This document shows positions 1 to 5,452 of a DNA stretch of 6,048 nt, piece after piece (the first letter of the stretch is position 1; each line of letters opens with the position of its first letter). The position numbers and the translations under genes are program-made. The DNA comes from an uncultured Chryseolinea sp. Its GTDB lineage: Bacteria > Bacteroidota > Bacteroidia > Cytophagales > Cyclobacteriaceae. The DNA is taken from positions 1 through 6,048 of the forward strand of contig CAMLER010000338.1 in NCBI GenBank assembly GCA_946478915.1. The letters are read 5' to 3'. The notes beneath the pieces are model-generated. The model did not search any database and had not been told where the DNA came from. It was given only the letters and a program-made list of their open reading frames with translations.

Positions 1-31
1 TTTAATTTTTCAATAACGGGAAACCTGTTCC

Positions 32-196
32 TTAGCCCTTCATCCTCTGCAAGAAATCAAATCCATTCAACGCTTGCAACCCTGGTATTGACGTCGCTGC
101 AATAAAAGCCCGCTCACGGACATTTCCGTCCCGAAACGGACGGTAACTACGTTGTGGTGTATTTAAATTATCTTTTAAATCAAGAAAAATTGACAT
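32..196 (-). CDS. Doubtful small ORF of 54 codons, possibly a gene remnant
   Basis: This reverse ORF fills most of the gap before the DUF2911 gene and would give a 54-residue, mildly basic protein starting MSIFLDLKDN and ending FLQRMKG. I chose the ATG at 196 because it opens the part of the frame lying outside the neighbouring gene; the open frame continues further upstream into that gene. A purine-rich AGGGAG sits only 2 nt before this ATG, too close for a normal ribosome site. I recognise no family, signal peptide or membrane segment. An inverted repeat lies inside it. It could be a real small gene, the 3' remnant of a decayed gene, or chance. I lean towards remnant or chance. Confidence 0.2.
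   Translation of the reverse strand: MSIFLDLKDNLNTPQRSYRPFRDGNVRERAFIAATSIPGLQALNGFDFLQRMKG
126..143. repeat. Short GC-rich inverted repeat
   Basis: CCGTCC at 126-131 is perfectly complementary to GGACGG at 138-143, with a 6-nt spacer. It lies about 100 nt before the DUF2911 start codon. No T-tract follows on either strand, so it does not look like an intrinsic terminator. It could be an operator or a hairpin in a 5' leader. An AT-rich stretch at 161-180, with TTTAAAT occurring twice 12 bp apart, lies just downstream and could be promoter-associated. I could not place a convincing Bacteroidota -33/-7 pair here. Confidence 0.3.
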
Positions 197-242
197 TGCT
201 CCCTGGCAAACTATTTGACCCAACCCTCTAACAAAAACTGCT

Positions 243-1346
243 ATGACGAAATTACTATCTATCATGATGTGCCTTATTCTGGGCGCAACAATCACCTACG
301 CCCAAATCACCTTCCCTCCTGGTGGCCCTAACCGGAAAGCTTCCGTTTCTCAAGTTATCGGAGTGACAGATGTCCGCATTGATTATAACCGCCCTGTTGT
401 AAATGGGCGCGAAGGAAAAATCTGGGGCGAACTGGTTCATTATGGTTTCGCCGATCTCCACTATGGTACCAGCAAAGCGGCGCCATGGCGTGCAGGTGCA
501 AATGAAAATACGACTTTCACTTTTAGTACGGATGTCCTCGTTGAAGGTCAACCGCTAAAGGCGGGCAAGTATGGATTCTTTATCGCCATGGGTCCAGAAA
601 AGGCCACTATAATTTTTTCGAACGTCAGCACAGCCTGGGGAAGTTTTTACTACGACAGCAAAGACGATGCCCTCCGTGTAGACGTACCGGTTGAAAAACT
701 ATCGGAAAGCGTGGAGCGCCTGGTTTATGTGTTCAGTGACGAAACCGAAGATGCCGCAGTCGTTTCGTTACAATGGGAAAAAGTTAAAATACCCTTCAAA
801 ATCTCTGTGGATCTAAAAAAAGAAATGATCGCCGCGTATCGTCGAGAATTTAATTCGGGAATCTTTTATCGCTACTGGCAAAACATGCAGATGGCGGCTA
901 ACTATTGTCTCCAAAACAATATCAATATTGATGAAGCAATAGGATGGGCAGATCGTTCCATCAATAGCTATTTTGGTGAAAAGAATTTCGCTACACTATC
1001 TACCTATGCAGGACTGCTTGAAAAGAAGGGCTTGAAATCCAAAGCGGATTCAGCGATGCAGATAGCCTTCCCGTTAGCGACCACACTTCAGCTGTATTCC
1101 TACGGAAGAGGTCTCGAAACTCAAAAGCGCAATGCGGAAGCGATCGTGGTTTACAAAAAATCATACGATAAAAATCCAAACGATCTTTATGCGCTAATGG
1201 CTATAACTCGCGGCTATTCATTGCAGGGCAACAATAAAGAAGCGCTGAAATACGCGAACAAAACACTCTCCTTTGCTAAGGACACTTACTTTGCAAAATA
1301 CGCTGAAGAAGTGGTAGCCAATTTGAAGGAGGGTAAGCCTATTTGA
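243..1346 (+). CDS. Exported DUF2911 domain protein with C-terminal TPR-like region
   Basis: The 367-residue product starts with a signal peptide: a lysine at 3, a hydrophobic core at about 4-18, and a likely signal peptidase I site after TYA (residue 20, before Q21). No lipobox cysteine is present at the cleavage site, so a periplasmic soluble protein is expected. Residues about 31-190 match DUF2911: RIDYNRP, the NGR..KIWGEL segment, the PWRAGANENTTF core at 81-92, LKAGKYGFF, and the AWGSFYYD segment at 131-138. Residues about 210-360 are helical and TPR-like, with repeats such as NAEAIVVYKKSYDKNPND and NNKEALKYANKTL. The function of DUF2911 is not established. The TPR part suggests protein binding. 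The start is supported by the signal peptide; no clear Shine-Dalgarno sequence is visible, as is usual in Bacteroidota. The next gene on this strand begins 371 nt downstream, so it is probably monocistronic. Confidence 0.9.
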   Translation: MTKLLSIMMCLILGATITYAQITFPPGGPNRKASVSQVIGVTDVRIDYNRPVVNGREGKIWGELVHYGFADLHYGTSKAAPWRAGANENTTFTFSTDVLVEGQPLKAGKYGFFIAMGPEKATIIFSNVSTAWGSFYYDSKDDALRVDVPVEKLSESVERLVYVFSDETEDAAVVSLQWEKVKIPFKISVDLKKEMIAAYRREFNSGIFYRYWQNMQMAANYCLQNNINIDEAIGWADRSINSYFGEKNFATLSTYAGLLEKKGLKSKADSAMQIAFPLATTLQLYSYGRGLETQKRNAEAIVVYKKSYDKNPNDLYALMAITRGYSLQGNNKEALKYANKTLSFAKDTYFAKYAEEVVANLKEGKPI

Positions 1347-1370
1347 GTTTAGGCCCCTTTGTTTGTTGTT
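1337..1370 (+). terminator. Weak candidate terminator of the DUF2911 gene
   Basis: GCCTA at 1337-1341 pairs with TAGGC at 1350-1354 across an 8-nt loop that contains the TGA stop. The stem is followed by CCCC and an interrupted T-rich run (TTTGTTTGTTGTT). A 5-bp stem with a broken U-tract is a poor intrinsic terminator, so this is only the best candidate after the gene. Confidence 0.2.
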
Positions 1371-1468
1371 GTCTGAAAGGAAATAAGGTATAAGGGCACG
1401 TAGCTTTCGTCTTAATCCTGATATCCATCAATCGCCCATGTGAGTCTTTTCTTTGGTTCTTTATGACC

Positions 1469-1510
1469 CATACACACCAGCAACTTTATACATAGACTGA
1501 TCCGTGTATG
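1469..1510. repeat. 7-bp inverted repeat, possible long-loop hairpin
   Basis: CATACAC at 1469-1475 is the exact reverse complement of GTGTATG at 1504-1510, with a 28-nt spacer. On its own it is weak and could be chance, but it sits 9 nt before a stronger inverted repeat. No T-tract follows. Confidence 0.3.
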
Positions 1511-1519
1511 ACATCCCCC

Positions 1520-1557
1520 GAGGCGATCGGTAACAGATAACACTGAACCGATCCCTC
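1520..1557. repeat. 11-bp bulged inverted repeat, likely hairpin or operator
   Basis: GATCGGT at 1525-1531 pairs perfectly with ACCGATC at 1547-1553. If C1524 is bulged out, GAGG (1520-1523) continues the stem with CCTC (1554-1557), giving 11 pairs and a 15-nt loop. The sequence after it is not T-rich, so it is not a standard terminator, and it is about 175 nt past the upstream stop codon. It could be an RNA structure in a long 5' leader of the PAS gene, part of a small RNA, or a protein-binding palindrome. Confidence 0.45.
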
Positions 1558-1618
1558 TCTAAGCATTGACAGCCACGGTATTCCCCCTAACACACGTAAG
1601 AAAATCGTCCGAAAGAAT

Positions 1619-1654
1619 ATGGACATGTTGCCGATAAAGATGGACAACTTTCCG
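1619..1654 (+). repeat. Tandem imperfect 15-bp direct repeat, possible paired operator
   Basis: ATGGACATGTTGCCG at 1619-1633 and ATGGACAACTTTCCG at 1640-1654 match at 12 of 15 positions and are 21 bp apart, two turns of the helix. They lie just upstream of the AT-rich stretch that best fits the promoter of the PAS sensor gene. Spaced repeats of this kind are typical of activator sites, but the binding protein is unknown. Confidence 0.35.
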
Positions 1655-1664
1655 TCGGCCCAGG

Positions 1665-1692
1665 TTTGTAATTTTTATCAATTCTATTTTTA
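1665..1692 (+). promoter_or_regulatory. Weak candidate promoter for the PAS sensor gene
   Basis: A TTTG at 1665-1668 is followed after 16 nt by TATTTTTA at 1685-1692, which matches the Bacteroidota -7 element TAnnTTTG at seven of eight positions if the last base is ignored. The spacer is shorter than the usual 19-21 nt. TAATTTTT at 1669-1676 is an alternative -7 box. The region is AT-rich and close to the start codon at 1718, which is why I list it. Confidence 0.2.
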
Positions 1693-1717
1693 GCGACTCA
1701 AAAAAAACCGGGCATAC

Positions 1718-4414
1718 ATGAAGATTCTCAACTACAAAATTGTCAAGGGAAAAAAGTTATCCAACGTTTATGAAGAATTGAAGTCAGTCAAGGAAGGCGT
1801 CTCCGATGCGACTGCTTTTGTGAAAGAAATCGAGAAAGGAAACCTCGATGCGGCCATAAATGATCTGGGTTCTTCTACCGAGCTGATTCAGTCCTTAGCT
1901 GCCATGCGAGACCAAATGAAGAGGTTTTCGCAGGAAGAGAAGCAACGCAGTTGGGTAAATGAAGGGCTTGCAAAGTTTGTCGAAATACTTCGTTCTAAAA
2001 ATGAAAACCTGCAGGTTTTATCCGACAATATCGTGAGGCAACTTGTTACCTATTTAAAAGCCAATCAAGGAGCACTTTACCTGGTCAATGATGATAATCC
2101 CGATGATGTTTTCATCGAAATGCAAGCGTGTTATGCATACAATCGGAAAAAGAATTTAAAGCAAAGGATAGAACTCGGACAGGGTTTAGCCGGTCAGGCG
2201 GTGTTAGAAAAGGAATCGGTGGTTATGACCGACGTCCCAAAGGATTTTGTAAAAATAACCTCCGGCCTGGGCGAAGCTCTTCCGCGAAATATTGTGGTGA
2301 TTCCATTGAAATTAGAAGAGCGTGTTCTTGGCATTCTGGAATTGGCATCGTTCCAGGTGCTGAAGAAATTTGAAATTGAGTTCATCGAAAAGATAGGCGA
2401 GAGCATTGCATCCACAATCTCTTCTGTGAAAGTTGGCGAACGAACAGCTACACTTCTCCAATCGACGCAACAGCAGACGGAAGAAATGAAAGCGACGGAA
2501 GAGGAAATGCGTCAGAATATGGAGGAACTCACGGCAACTCAGGAGGAAATGAAGAGAATCCTGAAAGAAGTGGAAGGTAAGGAAGCGTATATCAGCTCCT
2601 TGCTGAATGTCTCTTCTGATTTAATATTTACAGTGGACAAACACTACAAGCTCGTAACATGGAACAGATCTATGTCCAGATCGTTGGAGGGTATCGGAAT
2701 TCGTTTTGAAAAAGGACTTGACACCATGTTGTGGTACCCTGAGGATGAAAAAGCTCAACAACGCCAACTTTACGATCGCGCATTCAATGGAGAGTCATTC
2801 GAACTGACAACACCAAACTCCCAAAACGGAATCACTTACCATTATCTCACGGTATATGCGCCGTTGCGAAATGAAAAAGGCGAGGTGTACGAAGTGGCAG
2901 TCTTTGCCAAGGACGTGACGGTAATGATTACCGCGCAACAAAAGGCCGATTTGCTCCGGCAAGAGGCGCAAACTCAAACCGATGCATTAAAAGCGCAGGA
3001 AGAGGAACTTCGTCAAAATATGGAAGAGCTTTCGACCACACAGGAAGAAATGCACCGGATCCTTAGAGAATCGGAAAATAAAGAAGCCTATGTAAGTGCG
3101 CTGCTAAATGTTACCACCGATTCAATATTCACGGTTGACAAGGAATACAAGTTGGTGACCTGGAACCAGGCAATGGCCCGGTCGCTTGAAGGATTCAGCA
3201 TGCAACTTGCAAAAGGTAACAGCACACTCGATTGGTTTCAGGGAGTAGATAAAGAGAAACAGATCGAACTCTACAAAAGAGTATTTGCTGGTGAACATAT
3301 TGAATTCACTTCTCCAACCGAGATAAATGGAGATACCTATCATTTTCTTTCCATCTATGCACCTCTGCAAAACGAAAATGGTGAAATCTATGAGGTCGCC
3401 GTTTTTGCGAAAGATGTTACGAAAATGGTGAAGGCGCAGCAAACAGCAGAAAAGCTGATGACTGATGCAAAAAATCAGGCTGAAGAATTGAGAGCACAGG
3501 AAGAAGAATTGCGTCAGAATATGGAGGAGCTTTCAAGCACACAGGAAGAGATGCAAAGAATCCTGACAGAAGTTCAAAACAGGGAGACATTCATCAACAA
3601 CCTCATCGACGCTTCCAAAGACTCTATTCTTGCAGTAGACAGGAATCTCCATGTCATTAATTGCAATGCTGCATTTCGAAAAACTTACAGTGCGATGGGA
3701 ATAGAATTTAACAAGGGTACTGACATCCGAAGAATTTTTAATGATCCCGCAGAAACTGCCCGATACGAAGAATTGTATGCACGAGCATTTGCCGGCGAAG
3801 CATTTGATTTGAAAGAGCACTACACTATAGGCGAGAACGAAATGTATTTCGTCGTGTCATTCATCCCCCTTTCAAATGCAAGCGGTGAGATAGACGCAGT
3901 ATCCGTTTTTGTTAAAGATATTACCGATGTGACGCTGGCGCTATTAGAGGCAGAAAAGCAACGTGAGGCTATCCGCATTCAGGCAACGGAAACCAATCGA
4001 ATCAAAGAAGACCTCCAGGAACGCGAAATGGTGTTTTCACTCACCACATTGCTTTCTGAATCTGACATTTATGGTACCATAACATTTGTAAACAGTAAAT
4101 TTTGCGAAGTATCAGGTTATACTGCCGAGGAATTGATTGGCAAGCCCCACAGCATCCTTCGCCATCCTGATATGCCTAAAGAATTTTTTAAGAAAATGTG
4201 GAGCACGATCAAGAAAGGAAAGTCGTTTCAGGGAATAGTAAAAAATAAAGCAAAAGATGGGACCCATTATTGGGTTGATGCTTCAATTGTTCCTGTTAAA
4301 GATGAAAAAGGGAATATCATAAAATTCATTGGCGCAAGATACCATCTTACAAATGAGGAGGTGGCTGCCCAACTATTTAAGGAGCAATTTCCAAATTTCA
4401 GGATCGCTTCATGA
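1718..4414 (+). CDS. Soluble multi-sensor protein: HAMP-like, GAF, four PAS domains, no output domain
   Basis: The 898-residue product has no signal peptide or membrane segment, so it should be cytoplasmic. In order: a HAMP-like helical segment at about 28-80 (FVKEIEKGNLDA, then a helix ending RSWVNEGLAKF); a GAF domain at about 95-235 (NQGALYLV, GQGLAGQAVLEKE, PRNIVVIPL, LGILELASF); then coiled-coil plus PAS units with PAS domains at about 290-402, 457-569 and 624-738. Each is preceded by a charged coil of the form EEE-M/L-RQNMEEL..TQEEM (from 261, 428 and 595). After another coil at 740-772 comes a fourth, different PAS at about 774-878. It carries HSILRHPDMP (811-820) and MW (827-828), like the FAD-binding PAS of the Aer redox sensor. 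The protein ends 20 residues later. No histidine kinase, GGDEF/EAL, cyclase, phosphatase or chemoreceptor tip is visible, so output must pass through a partner or the coils themselves. The family is common in Cytophagales. The start is the first ATG in frame after the AT-rich promoter region. Confidence 0.88.
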   Translation: MKILNYKIVKGKKLSNVYEELKSVKEGVSDATAFVKEIEKGNLDAAINDLGSSTELIQSLAAMRDQMKRFSQEEKQRSWVNEGLAKFVEILRSKNENLQVLSDNIVRQLVTYLKANQGALYLVNDDNPDDVFIEMQACYAYNRKKNLKQRIELGQGLAGQAVLEKESVVMTDVPKDFVKITSGLGEALPRNIVVIPLKLEERVLGILELASFQVLKKFEIEFIEKIGESIASTISSVKVGERTATLLQSTQQQTEEMKATEEEMRQNMEELTATQEEMKRILKEVEGKEAYISSLLNVSSDLIFTVDKHYKLVTWNRSMSRSLEGIGIRFEKGLDTMLWYPEDEKAQQRQLYDRAFNGESFELTTPNSQNGITYHYLTVYAPLRNEKGEVYEVAVFAKDVTVMITAQQKADLLRQEAQTQTDALKAQEEELRQNMEELSTTQEEMHRILRESENKEAYVSALLNVTTDSIFTVDKEYKLVTWNQAMARSLEGFSMQLAKGNSTLDWFQGVDKEKQIELYKRVFAGEHIEFTSPTEINGDTYHFLSIYAPLQNENGEIYEVAVFAKDVTKMVKAQQTAEKLMTDAKNQAEELRAQEEELRQNMEELSSTQEEMQRILTEVQNRETFINNLIDASKDSILAVDRNLHVINCNAAFRKTYSAMGIEFNKGTDIRRIFNDPAETARYEELYARAFAGEAFDLKEHYTIGENEMYFVVSFIPLSNASGEIDAVSVFVKDITDVTLALLEAEKQREAIRIQATETNRIKEDLQEREMVFSLTTLLSESDIYGTITFVNSKFCEVSGYTAEELIGKPHSILRHPDMPKEFFKKMWSTIKKGKSFQGIVKNKAKDGTHYWVDASIVPVKDEKGNIIKFIGARYHLTNEEVAAQLFKEQFPNFRIAS
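2498..3931 (+). repeat. Three in-gene tandem repeats of about 501 bp (coil + PAS)
   Basis: The coil motif begins at residues 261, 428 and 595, exactly 167 residues apart, so units begin at 2498, 2999 and 3500. The following PAS starts (292, 459, 626) keep the same period. By hand alignment, residues 283-402 and 450-569 are identical at 72 of 120 positions without gaps. The third unit is more diverged in its PAS and has one extra residue near the end. At the DNA level the coil is the best conserved part: units 1 and 3 share a 19-nt identical run at 2508-2526 and 3510-3528. This indicates internal duplication, with the third PAS diverging most. Confidence 0.85.
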
Positions 4415-4422
4415 TCCTGGAA
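4396..4422. terminator. Hairpin between convergent genes, overlapping a stop codon
   Basis: CAGGATC at 4399-4405 pairs perfectly with GATCCTG at 4413-4419 around a 7-nt loop. A T-G wobble and two T-A pairs (4396-4398 with 4420-4422) extend the stem to 10 pairs. The TGA of the PAS gene (4412-4414) straddles the loop and stem. On the plus strand it is followed by A's and on the minus strand by AAATTT-like sequence, so neither side has a good U-tract. Its place between two convergent genes suggests a shared, possibly bidirectional transcription end. Confidence 0.4.
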
Positions 4423-4454
4423 AAACAGACACCATGGAATGCAAATTCAACGTA

Positions 4455-5375
4455 TTATAAAATGCCATTAACTTCAACGGACTTAATGTAGCCAACAGAT
4501 TTTCTAAACTGATCCGGAGTACTTTTTGTCTGCTTCTTGAAATATCGCATAAAATAAGAAAGATCGCTGAAGCCAAGTTCGGTGGCAATTTGCTTGATCG
4601 TCTTTTCGGTGTAAGCAAGATGCCGCCTGGCTTCCAGGATCGTTCGCTCCTGAATGAGTTCGGTTACAGTTTTGTTTAATGAACTTTTGCATAGCGAATT
4701 CAAATGCTTTGGAGTAACATTCATCATTCTAGCATAGTCACTCGGTAGCTTCAGCTCATGAAAATGTCTCTCGATGAGTGTTTGGAGACTGCGGATGTGA
4801 GTGGCTGTGGAAATTGTTCCCTGAATTGTTACGTCCGAACGACTATAACGCGCCATTCGAATAAGCAGGCTGTCAAGGCTATTGCGCAAAATATCCTCCC
4901 ATCCTGTTTTTCGTGCATTGAATTCGGCGTACATGTCTGTTATCATTGCCTCCAATCCCCGCTCAGCCTTCGGATCGAATTGAACGTAACTATCAAGAGT
5001 CAACATCCTCAGATACGGGAACTTTTCGATATGTCGTTCCCTGACGTAACTCTTGTAAAATTCGAGCGAAAAGTGAAAATAAAAACCCTTGATGTCTTCA
5101 GAAAAGGACCAACTGTGGACTTGTCCTGGTAGCATCAGAAAGCAAGCATGGTTTTTTATTGGATATTCTTTTGCGTCAATTGTATGCGTGCCGCTTCCTT
5201 GTGTAACGAACATGATAAAAAAGCAATCGTGACGGTGAGGAGTGCTGGCAAAACTGAACGTGCCCGCATTTTCTTCCATTGTGCCCATTTCAAAGTGTAC
5301 TGAGCCCGGCCTTTTCTGAAAAGTCTTAATTGTATAAACCGGCAGATCTGTCTTTTTCCTGCTCTTCTTCCCCAT
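4455..5375 (-). CDS. AraC-family transcriptional regulator with N-terminal cupin
   Basis: The 306-residue protein has an N-terminal AraC-type cupin at about 35-130. Visible marks are PHRHD (46-50, H47 and H49), the strand FFIMFVTQGSGTHTID, and the PGQVH turn at 83-87. A helical linker follows at about 137-178. Two helix-turn-helix motifs make up the C-terminal DNA-binding domain: residues about 210-253 (LPSDYARMMNVTPKHLNSL) and 259-291 (IKQIATELGFSDLSYFMRYFKK, then STPDQFR). It presumably binds a small effector through the cupin and activates or represses target promoters; neither effector nor target can be read from the sequence. The frame is open up to an ATG at 5426, but the promoter's -7 box lies at 5403-5410, so that start would be upstream of transcription. 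The ATG at 5375 (MGKKSRKK) is preferred. It converges with the PAS sensor gene and follows the DUF4197 gene on the same strand. Confidence 0.9.
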   Translation of the reverse strand: MGKKSRKKTDLPVYTIKTFQKRPGSVHFEMGTMEENAGTFSFASTPHRHDCFFIMFVTQGSGTHTIDAKEYPIKNHACFLMLPGQVHSWSFSEDIKGFYFHFSLEFYKSYVRERHIEKFPYLRMLTLDSYVQFDPKAERGLEAMITDMYAEFNARKTGWEDILRNSLDSLLIRMARYSRSDVTIQGTISTATHIRSLQTLIERHFHELKLPSDYARMMNVTPKHLNSLCKSSLNKTVTELIQERTILEARRHLAYTEKTIKQIATELGFSDLSYFMRYFKKQTKSTPDQFRKSVGYIKSVEVNGIL

Positions 5376-5402
5376 TACCAATACGATATCGTGCAACGCG
5401 CA

Positions 5403-5434
5403 CAAAGATAGCATAAGGGATCTCATCCATCAAT
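5403..5434 (-). promoter_or_regulatory. Bacteroidota-type promoter of the AraC-family gene
   Basis: Read on the minus strand, ATTG at 5434-5431 (three of four bases of the -33 TTTG) is followed by 20 nt and then TATCTTTG at 5410-5403, a full match to the -7 consensus TAnnTTTG. Spacing falls in the known 19-21 nt range. Transcription would begin near 5396-5398, leaving a leader of about 20 nt before the ATG at 5375. This gives the AraC gene its own promoter and fixes its start. Confidence 0.6.
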
Positions 5435-5452
5435 TAACGTACATTTTTGAAG

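Larger units (their letters stand above)
1347..1717. other. 371-nt gap without a gene
   Basis: I see no plausible coding frame, tRNA or mobile-element end in this stretch. It does hold structured sequence, listed separately: two adjacent inverted repeats at 1469-1510 and 1520-1557, a tandem pair of 15-bp repeats at 1619-1654, and possible promoter elements at 1665-1692. It is long for a gap between two same-strand bacterial genes and presumably carries the control region of the PAS sensor gene. A small RNA cannot be excluded. Confidence 0.6.

Noticed and set aside
255..551. Minus-strand ORF of 98 codons
   Set aside because: It is opposite the signal peptide and DUF2911 core of the plus-strand gene, and reads as a low-quality shadow product.
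1356..1380. CCTTT/AAAGG inverted repeat as a terminator
   Set aside because: Only 5 bp with a 15-nt loop and no T-tract after it; probably chance.
2128..2373. Plus-strand ORF of 81 codons in another frame
   Set aside because: It overlaps the GAF domain of the PAS gene, which is plainly the real frame.
1718..4414. Reading the PAS protein as a hybrid histidine kinase or chemoreceptor
   Set aside because: No H-box, N/G-box, receiver aspartate or conserved chemoreceptor tip is visible anywhere in the 898 residues.
4758..5132. Plus-strand ORF of 124 codons
   Set aside because: It lies entirely opposite the AraC gene, whose cupin and HTH motifs are clear; the plus-strand product resembles nothing and is rich in Cys and Arg.
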